Origin: Centroberyx gerrardi
Taxonomy: Eukaryota; Chordata; Actinopteri; Beryciformes; Berycidae
Direction: 5' to 3'
DNA: 64,000 nucleotides
NCBI RefSeq assembly: GCF_048128805.1
Contig: NC_136013.1
Location: 1,057,126 to 1,121,125 of the forward strand
Shown piece by piece: positions 55,615-64,000 of the stretch. How positions within the stretch are numbered: position 1 is the first letter of the stretch; every line of letters starts with the position of its first letter. Both the position numbers and the translations under genes were made by a program. The notes below the pieces were generated by a model. It was given only the letters and a program-made list of their open reading frames with translations. It was not told the DNA's origin and did no database searches.

Positions 55615-58600
55615 ATGAAAAAAATACTAACACTTTTGAAAAAGGAAGGGGTTAAAATTGCACTTTTACAAGAAACTCACCTTAAAGATATAGAACATAT
55701 TAAACTCAAACGTGACTGGGTGGGACAGGTCTTCTTCTCATCCTTTACCTCCAATAGTAGAGGTGTGTGTATCTTAATCCACAAATCACTGCCATTCAAG
55801 GTGGAAAAATGTATTCGAGATGAGGGAGGACGATATGTTATAGTAAGAGGTCTGTTATTTGGTAAGCATATTTCTATAATGAATATATATTACCCCCCTA
55901 ATCATCCAACAGAGTTAATTACTAAGGCTTTCGCAGAGTTTGCTGAGATAGAATGTGAACAGTCAATAATAGGAGGGGACTTCAATTGTCTATTGGACCC
56001 CCAAATGGATAAATCTCCAACAGAGAGAGGACCTCCTAGTAAAAGGGCCAGGGCAGTAATAGAGCTATGTGAGGAGATGGGATACCTTGATATATGGAGG
56101 ATCACACATCCAGGAGAGAAGGACTTTTCCTTCTTCTCAAGTGTACATAAGAGTAGCTCAAGAATAGAGTATTTCTTTGTTCCCAAGTCTAAATTAAATC
56201 TGATAACCTCCTGTTCTGTTGGCAATATCACAATTTCAGACCATAGCCCCATATTCCTTCAGCTCCTCCACGAGGGGAGCACTCGTCCTACCAAGACGTG
56301 GAGATTCAACTCTTCCTTGCTCAGTGACCCTAACTTTATCTCCTATTTTACCTCTGAATTCAAGGTATTTTACACAATTAACAATACACCTGACATCTCT
56401 CCTTCAACTCTTTGGGAAACAAGCAAGGCATATTCCAGAGGCTTAATAATATCGTATGTGAAAAGTAAACGTTGAAAAGCGCTTGAGTGTCAGAGGGAGT
56501 TGGAGATTCAATTATCAGAAGCGGAAAAGACTTATGTTAAAAACCCTTCTGAGACTAATTTGAAAACATTGTTGGCTATCAAGGCTTCACTGAACTCCTT
56601 ACTCACTCATAAAGCTGAACAGTGCATCAGATTTGCTAAACAGAAGTTATATGAATTCGGCAACAAACCAAGCAAATACCTAGCTAGATTAGTAACTAAG
56701 AAATCTGATTCCCAATGTATCTCAGCCATTAAGGATGCTGACGGTAAAAGGAAAACGGATGCAGAGAACATTAACAAGGTGTTATATAAAAGTGAACAAC
56801 CCATGTCTAGTCAGAGGTTCTCTGAGCTTTTTTTTCTAATCTGAGTCGACCTAAATTCACAGATCTACAGAGGGAAACACTTAATGAACCAATAACAGAG
56901 CAGGAAGTCAAGGGAGCTCTGAATTCACTGCAATCAGGCAAAGCCCCAGGCCCAGATGGGCTGGGCTGTGAATTCTATAAAGAATTTAAATCCTTACTAA
57001 TACAACCCTTGCTTAATGTTTCATGACTCGTTGAGGAGTGGCTTCCTCCCCAGATCACTAACAGAGGCCAATATCAGCCTTATTCTTAAAAAGGGGAAGG
57101 CTGATGATGAGTGTGCGTCTTACAGGCCTATAAGCCTGTTGAATACGGATCTTAAATTGCTTTCCAAGACCCTTGCTTTGCGTTTAGAAATAGTCCTGCC
57201 TTCCATTATAAATAATGATCAGACAGGATTTATTATTGGCAGAAATTCATGCAATAATATGAGGAGGCTTCTCAATGTGATTCAGCTTTCCCAATCTGGC
57301 AAAGTAGACTGTGTAGTTATTAGCCTGGACGCGGAGAAAGCTTTCGATCGGGTTGAGTGGCCCTATCTCTTTTCTACTCTGGAGATACTGGGCTTAGGGG
57401 AGGCATTCATTAGCTGGGTGAAGTTACTATATAATAACCCGTTATCTGCTGTCCTAACAAATGGCAATAGATCATCTTATTTCCGCCTGGGCCGGGGTAC
57501 AAGACAGGGTTGCCCTCTGTCCCCGCTATTATTTGCAATTGCTATCGAGCCTTTGGCGGAGGCTATTAGACACACCCCTTCTATTACAGGTATCTCATCT
57601 GGGAGTAAGATTCATAAAATTTCCTTGTATGCCGATGACGTGCTATTGTTTCTTACTAATCCAGAGGTCTCAATACCAGCAGTTCTAGATCTGATCAGTT
57701 GCTTCAGTCAATTTTCGGGCTACAAAATACATTTTTCTAAGTCAGAAGCTCTTCCTTTGGGTGGTCTTCGTGATGTTCGCCCCCCCTTATCTTGCCCATT
57801 TAGGTGGGCACCGCAGGGCTTTACATATTTGGGGATAGTGATAACCCCATCGCTTCATCAATTATATAGAGCTAATTTTACACCCTTGCTGAAGTGTATA
57901 CATGAGGATCTTGAAAGATGGATTTCCTTACCGCTGTCTATGTTGGGAAGGATCTCATTACTTAAAATGAATATTCTGCATAAACTTCTATATGTATTTC
58001 AGATGCTTCCAATCTTGTTTTCAAGAAAAGTGATTAAAGAAATAAATAGTTGGTTTAGTACTTTTGTCTGGAATGGAAAAAAACCTTGTATGAGTCTGGC
58101 TAGACTTATGAAGCCACAGGAAAAGGGTGGTCTATCAGTTCCTGATGTTAGGCTTTACCAATTGGTTTCACAACTAAGCTACATTGCTGACTGGATTAAA
58201 AATGACAGTGAATCTGTATGGCTTGACCTAGAATCTTCTCAGGTTAATCAGTCCTTAAGTGGTCTCTTGTTTACTTCAGAACAAAAGAAGATTAAAACTT
58301 TTATTGGCGACAAGCCTGGCGGGATATAAGAAGGTTGGAAGGACTAGAGGGACAGCTGTCCTCCCTCTCGCCAGTATGGGGTAACATAGACTTCCCTCCT
58401 GGTACCACGGATAGGGGCTTTAAGCTGTGGGACAGTAAAGGGATTGTTACTATTGGGCATTTATATGAAAAGAAAATACTACTTCCATTTGATCAGTTAT
58501 GTAAGAAATATAACATACCACGAAATGAGTTTTTTAGATATCTCCAGATACGAAGTTTTTTAAATAGCCGAAAAGACACTGACCTTTGTCATCAACCTTC

Positions 58601-59349
58601 TCCGTTGGAGAACATAGTTTCTGATGGAAGAAAGAAAGGTATTTTGGGGCTTGGGTATAGAGCACTTTCTAAATGTGATAAAGGAAAACCTGCGTTCACG
58701 CCCAAAGATTGAAATAATGACCTGAACATGGACATTGATGAAGCAACCTGGTTACAAATATGGGAATCGGCAAATAACATTTCAGTTTGTAATAGGACGA
58801 AGGAAACTCAATTTACTACTACTACGACTACTACACCGTCTGCAGATTACTCCCCAGCTTAGACATAAAATGGATCACAATAAATCTGAACTGTGTATGA
58901 AGTGTAATGCTGAGGCTGGGAGTTTTATCCATTGTGTTTGGACTTGTAAATATATAGATGATTATTGGAAAAACATAGCGGATAGACTATGCCTAATTCT
59001 TGATATTAAACTGAACAAGGACCCTATGTGTTTGTTGTTTGGGCTGCCAGACACACAACTTAAAAGTATACATTCCAAAAGACTTCTATGTATCCTTACT
59101 TTCTGTGCAAGAAAAAATATATTGCTGAAATGGATAGACTGCAAACCTCCAACAATAGCTTGGTGGCACAAGGTTATTTTTGATATAATACCTATGGAAT
59201 ATTTGACATACAGATCGAAGTGTATGATTAAGGTATTCTATAAGATTTGGTCCCCGTTCTTAGACTATATTGGAACTAGACTGGCAGCCATTGTGTTGAA
59301 GGGTCTGGTGGATCACAGTTGGGAATCCACACGATGTATTAATGCATAA
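55615..59349 (+). pseudogene. L1 ORF2 (endonuclease-reverse transcriptase), several breaks
   Basis: Endonuclease: LLQETHLKDIEHIKLKRDW, IIGGDFNCLLD and TISDHSPIFLQ. RT: YRPISLLNTDLKLLSKTLAL, ISLDAEKAFDRVEWPYLF, GTRQGCPLSPLLFAIAIEPL and KISLYADDVLLFLTNPE, then the thumb and a C-terminal CMKCNAEAGSFIHCVWTC. Breaks: in-frame TGA at 56473-56475, a shift at a T-run (56826-56833) that reverts near 57010, and shifts near 58325 and 58715. The active-site residues themselves remain. Confidence 0.88.
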
Positions 59350-59480
59350 CTGATTTGCTGTGGGATTGCACGGATCACAATATAGAAGTGCTCAAGTGTT
59401 AGTGATGCTGTACTGTATAAGAATGCAAGACTTGGATGCTGTCTCCAATGGGGGTGATCCCCCCCCCTTTTTATTTATCT

Positions 59481-59845
59481 ATATTATTTTAGTTTATAAT
59501 ATTTTGTCTGTTTTTGATGTGTGACATGGCCTCCCCCTTTTTTTTTGGGGTGGGGGGGGGTATTTCCCATCTTTGCTGAGCAAGAGTTTTAGGAATTAAA
59601 GGCCTGTCCCATATAGACGCCTGTCCCAAATATAGGCCGGTTGAGTTCAGTGTTTGAAGCAAATAAAAGCCCGGGCTATTAATTGAAGTTTTATGGTACG
59701 TCGAGCAGACGTCAGACTCAGAAAACCAGACTTTCTTAAAGGGACCGTGTCTCCTTAACCCTGAGAAGCACACAATATAACTGTATGTGTTAAACATCCC
59801 CAAACCACAGATTATGGTGAATAATGTCTATAGAGTCCGCCACAA
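59481..59845. other. Unclassified sequence right of the L1
   Basis: Contains homopolymer C, T and G runs and a GGCCTGTCCCA-type repeat (59600-59650) that looks like a DNA-transposon end. No gene. Confidence 0.45.
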
Positions 59846-60241
59846 ACTGTTTATTAACAAAAAATAATTATACAACAACATATTTGCATTTATATGTATT
59901 TACATAGTACCGGACCTGTAATATGAAGCAGGTGCAAGTGGACAATAATTCATACAATGTGACCATGTTTATTTTCTTTATTGACATTTAAATGGTACAT
60001 TTAAACGGGACAGCAGCTTACATTCCATACAGACCAGACCGTAAAGTGCCGGGGGATCAATTTTACAGACGCTGAGACGTTCGCTAGCTTTAGCCTATCC
60101 CGGGGTGAGTGAAAGATTATGCATGCTACGAACTTAAGCACCCTCCTGGGAGCTAGCATGGCTAACTTTTGTAGAGTGCTGGCTGTGTTAGTTAGCCAAC
60201 GCTTGGCCATATTAGCTTCCAGTCATGTGCCTGCGTTCGTT

Positions 60242-60285
<44 letters not shown>

Positions 60286-60714
60286 TGGTGGAAGTAGTAT
60301 TTTTCCCACGGCGCAGCCGAGGGCATCACACGGCAGATTCAGGTCATGCATTCAGTCAGTCAGTCAGTCAGTCAGTCAGTTAGTCAGTCAGGTAACGCTT
60401 AGTGAGATGTCGCTTCGTGAGATGGCCTCTAGAGGGCGTCTTGGACTAAGAGATGGCCTCTCGCCTAAACGCCACATTCAGTCCCATATTGATAATGCCA
60501 TATTGGATCTCACACAGAGCCACACTCTTCGCCGTCAATTTACAGACATCCACATCTTCTGCTGTCCTGCAAACCTTAACGGTAGGTAACGTTATTACCT
60601 GTGGTTTTTAAGTGACGTTAGTGGAATTATTTAACTGATAACTGTGTCATAATGCTTCAGTGCAGTGAATTGAATTGAACACGCACCATGGGTCTGTACA
60701 GGATCTGTGCTTGT
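59846..60714. repeat. Spacer repeat block with CAG array (copy 2)
   Basis: Homologous to 33055-33460, 33860-34010 and 34840-34985. Contains a CAG array and a GTCA tetranucleotide run (60350-60390). No gene; the poly-Ala frame here is an artefact. Confidence 0.75.
60243..60284. repeat. (CAG)14 trinucleotide repeat
   Basis: Fourteen perfect CAG units at the site where the paralog (about 33449) has TAG-type units. Confidence 0.95.
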
Positions 60715-61038
60715 TCATGCTTAATGTACTGGAATGTTTTATTCCATGTATTTTGTTTCTTGTTTTATCTCTTATTTCTATCCCAGCTGTCTTTTCTCCT
60801 GTGAGGCGCTTTGTAAGAACTTTGTAACTCTGTTTTCTCTAGTGCTATATAAGGTAAGTTATTGTTATTATTATTATTATTATTGAGGAATAAGTGTCTT
60901 GTTAATGGAGACATCAGCAGTGACTGTTGAGAAAGAAAAGTGTAATAAGCTTTATTTTTTCTGCCATACTTTTTTCTGCCATACATTCATAAGCTTATTT
61001 CTCTGAGAGGCACCTGCCATGTCATCATTTTTTAAGAT

Positions 61039-62016
61039 TTATTCTGTGAACAGTTTTATGTCTGAAATGTCAGAATTAAAGATTTTACCTGAAATGATCA
61101 CTCGAAATGCCTTTCTGAACCAGCTGTAAAAGAATGCGTACACCAAAGGATTCACAGTAGAATTCAAATAGCCGACCCACAACAGTGTTCCAAACAATGC
61201 CGATGGAGTCGAGTAACTGATAAAGGGATTAATGACGTTACACACAAAAAAAGGAGTCCAAAAAGAAAGAAATGCCCCCATGATGATAGCGAGTGTTTTG
61301 GTGGCTTTAGTTTGGGACGGATCAGATGTTCTCGTGTTGTGGATGCTGCGCACTTGTCTCTGTGCCACCAGGAAAATCTTCAGGTAAATACCGAGCATAA
61401 CAACTCCGGGAATGTAAAAGGAGAGAAGAGATGAGACTGTACTCGACACTCCACTCTGAAACAAAACACATCCTCCTTCACATGCAACATGAGTATAGTA
61501 GAACTCCTCAATTCCCAAAATATTGAGCTCGAGGAAGATCATTCCAAAGCCCACTACAGCCGAAACACTCCAACTGACCAGAATCATGATCAACACAGCA
61601 TTAACAGTTATTTTACTTCTATACAGCAGAGGCTGGCAAACAGCATAATATCGGTCAATCGATATGAAAGACAGATTTAGAATTGAGGCTGTGCACAACA
61701 AGATATCAGCACTACTGCAGACTTTACAGAACACATCTCCAAAATACCAGCAGGTCTCCACAGATAGGGTCATACTGGGGAACATGACCAGCAGCCCCAG
61801 CAGCAGGTCGGAGACGGCCAGGGAGAGGATGAGGTAGTTGGTGGGAGTGTGGAGCTGCTTGAACTGAGCGACCGACACGACGACCAGAACGTTCCCACAC
61901 ACCGTCAAGACGACCATGATGCCCAGCAGCAGGTAGAGAGAGACGCGGACAGACAGAGGATAGATGGTCCTCAGACAGGAAGTGTTCCTGGACTCAAAAC
62001 AGAGCGCTGGCTCCAT
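61039..62016 (-). CDS. Trace amine-associated receptor 1-like, copy D
   Basis: 325 residues, intact. TAAR1 pocket core is kept (D104, S195, S199, W253, F256-257, Y283), but three neighbouring TM2 codons differ from all other copies (83-85: T, L, S instead of I, R, C), together with S101 and I105 in TM3 and N263 instead of D263 at position 6.58. It shares I33 and F79 with copy A but C100, E163 and G276 with copy C. This is the most diverged binding pocket of the array, so a changed ligand range is plausible; not shown by sequence. Confidence 0.93.
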   Translation of the reverse strand: MEPALCFESRNTSCLRTIYPLSVRVSLYLLLGIMVVLTVCGNVLVVVSVAQFKQLHTPTNYLILSLAVSDLLLGLLVMFPSMTLSVETCWYFGDVFCKVCSSADILLCTASILNLSFISIDRYYAVCQPLLYRSKITVNAVLIMILVSWSVSAVVGFGMIFLELNILGIEEFYYTHVACEGGCVLFQSGVSSTVSSLLSFYIPGVVMLGIYLKIFLVAQRQVRSIHNTRTSDPSQTKATKTLAIIMGAFLSFWTPFFVCNVINPFISYSTPSALFGTLLWVGYLNSTVNPLVYAFFYSWFRKAFRVIISGKIFNSDISDIKLFTE

Positions 62017-63822
62017 CTGTCTGGATAAACTTTATTTATAAAGCACTTTTCAAAACCAAAGTTACAAAGTGCTTCACAACAAGGAACAAGTGCAAGGAAG
62101 AAAACATTAAAATTAAACTGAAGGTACTGATAAAATGAGCATAGCAAAGAGATAAAAACAGAAACAAATGACAATAAATAAAATAAAGGGCACATGTAAC
62201 ACAAAATCAGATGCAAAAAAAAATGCAGGACCAGGATTAAAGGTAAGCTTTCTGATAAAAGTCTGTTTTTAGGAGTGATTTAAAAGATGATTCACACCTG
62301 TTCCACAAGGCAATGAACCATACTCATACAGTAAGGAACTTATAGGTGAAGAGTTCTTCATCTAATAAAATATTTGTCATAATAAAACTTCACACTTGAG
62401 AATAGCTTCAACTGTGTGGAATTACTTTTTTTCCTATTTGAACAGAGATGTTATGAAATCATACTGTTTACAATATGTGGAAAAAAACAGATATAACACA
62501 CATTGGGTTAGTGACATGAAGCTCATATTGAAAAATTCCATGATCTGAAAATGAAAGGTGATTTGATGCTGCTATTCCAGTCAGAAATAAATTCATGGCA
62601 AGAAGTCAGAAAAATATCAGCAGCCAACTGATTCCCTGTTTAGCAAAGGCTATCTGATGTTTCTGCTTGCTTTTTACTTCTTCAGGACACAAAGAACAAA
62701 CCTCTCCTGTTGTTGAAAACTAGTTTAAATACTTATATTTGCAGAAATATGTGGAGATTATGATACATTCTTGAATAAGCTTTTAAATAGATTTCCCTGC
62801 AATGTTTCAGCTAATCTACCATGACAAAGTAACACACTGCTTGTGGAATTATTATTTTCTGTGATGTTTCACAGTAAATTCACACAAATGGTTTAAATGT
62901 ATTCAAATCACCAGCCATGATTAAACCAAAATTCGTCCTGTTCACATGGGATGGGCTTGATTTTTTTTCACATACACATCTACTGCTCCACTCCTCTTAT
63001 GTAGTTCTATAACAGGAGTGGAGAACTGCCATATGATTTGTGATGTCATTTTACACCACTGCCACTGAGGATGTTGTAATATTTAGCTAATCATTCCCTC
63101 AATAATTAATCAGAGAATAAATCATTTTATGGAGACATCAACCAACAGTCAATAGTTAAAGGATAAATCCGGTCATTTTCAACATGGGCCTTATTTTCCT
63201 GTTTTTTTGCCGTCATGACGATTGATTGTGTTCAAGATGTCATCACTCACTTCACTGTGGAGCTTGACGTGGTTTCAGTTAAACAGGAGCACTGCTGTCC
63301 AATACACACATACAGGGCCAACGTCATGTCCAACAGCTGAACCCAAAAAGTGATTAAAAACCATCTTTTCAACACAATAACACCCACACTGCAGCTGAAC
63401 ATGTCTTTAAATAGCACACCAATAGATTGGATCATTTTTAAAACTGACTGCTGACATCGGTGGATTCTCTGCTGTGTTCACCGCTTGTGTTGACTCACTT
63501 CCTAAATTTGTGATGCCAGGTGGGAAGTAATGGAAGCGCAAAAAATTCCCCACATATTCTGCTTCATTACCACTAGGAGGTTGATGTAAGTGTTTTTTCC
63601 CAGTCAGCAAGTTATATTTACAGAAAATCCAATATGCATTGAATGCAGCATCAGAGTTCTTGAGGTCTAGCTCATGCTAGTTAAAATAACATAACTAATA
63701 CTGCAATATAGAGTTTCAGGCAATTGTTAATCGGCAATTGGATGCAGGAAGGTCTGACTGCAGTGAGTGTTAATGTGTTTTAATCACTTTCTGGGTTCAG
63801 CTATAGGAGATAACCTGTTGGC

Positions 63823-63869
<47 letters not shown>

Positions 63870-64000
63870 TGAACTGAAGCTACATCAAGCTCTACAGTGA
63901 AATAAGTCATGACATTTTCACACATTTTCAACACAATCAAACATCATGATGGCAAAATCTAAGGCACAGGTTGAAAATATTAATAAATAATTATCCTTTA
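62017..64000. other. Upstream flank of gene D
   Basis: L2-type tail (62027-62320), then AT-rich flank shared with other units and the TG microsatellite. No gene recognised up to the window edge. Confidence 0.55.

Larger units (their letters stand above)
54496..59480 (+). mobile_element. L1-type LINE, nearly full length but frame-broken
   Basis: The left boundary is exact: the paralogous sequence (32530-32545) continues uninterrupted there. It carries a 5' UTR, ORF1 (54628-55492) and ORF2 (55615-59349) with endonuclease, RT and C-terminal domain. The 3' UTR ends in C/T-rich and G-rich runs (59460-59560). I found no clear poly-A tail or target duplication; the flank to the right rejoins the spacer repeat near 59845. 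Confidence 0.85.
60715..64000 (-). repeat. TAAR1-like tandem unit D (continues beyond the window)
   Basis: Homologous to units A-C. The upstream flank lacks about 134 bp present in unit B. The TG run (about 63823-63867) is the longest of the four. The 19-bp repeat would lie beyond the right edge. Confidence 0.85.

Noticed and set aside
60119-60589. Frame with a poly-Ala tract
   Set aside because: Caused by the CAG run; the flanks show no conserved protein and the paralog is not open.

Overview
The window is vertebrate nuclear DNA, almost certainly from a teleost fish. The single-exon genes are trace amine-associated receptors (TAARs) in a tandem array. The rest is a dense mixture of transposon families typical of fish: Ty3/gypsy, Gmr1-like, BEL/Pao, L1, L2/CR1-type LINEs, PIF/Harbinger remnants and MITEs, plus many microsatellites. 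No bacterial-type operon, CRISPR array, rRNA or tRNA gene was seen. I cannot name the species.

Five complete receptor genes lie on the minus strand. One TAAR13-like gene (9384-10406) encodes 340 residues and has Asp at both 3.32 and 5.42, the pattern of diamine-sensing TAARs. A second copy is cut by the left edge, where only its first 18 codons remain (1-55). Four TAAR1-like genes of exactly 325 residues (22437-23414, 35309-36286, 48565-49542, 61039-62016) sit in direct repeats spaced about 12.5-13.3 kb apart. All four are intact, and they differ mainly in TM2, TM3, ECL2 and TM6-7 residues near the outer ligand pocket.

Layout. 1-1478: duplicate of 10352-11697 (receptor start, telomere-like minisatellite, flank, AGTATAGT array). 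1989-7353: Ty3/gypsy element with two LTRs and a deleted integrase core. 9384-10406: TAAR13-like gene. 11694-21533: LINE fragment and a broken BEL/Pao element holding two later DNA-transposon insertions and a PIF/Harbinger transposase remnant. 22040-26641: TAAR1-like unit A. 26642-34985: spacer of LINE fragments and older repeats. 34985-40660: unit B. 41935-48238: LINE fragment, Gmr1-like retrotransposon (integrase before reverse transcriptase) and a LINE 3' end. 48238-52788: unit C. 52789-60715: rearranged copy of the A-B spacer with an L1 inserted. 60715-64000: unit D, running off the right edge.

The receptors are expected to be amine-sensing class A GPCRs. The surrounding elements are mostly dead but record the history of the locus. 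Comparing the repeated units shows a 28-bp micro-inversion, microhomology deletions, two interstitial telomeric tracts at rearranged sites, a variable 19-bp repeat upstream of each TAAR1-like gene, and an L2-type LINE tail ending about 10 bp before each TAAR1-like start codon.
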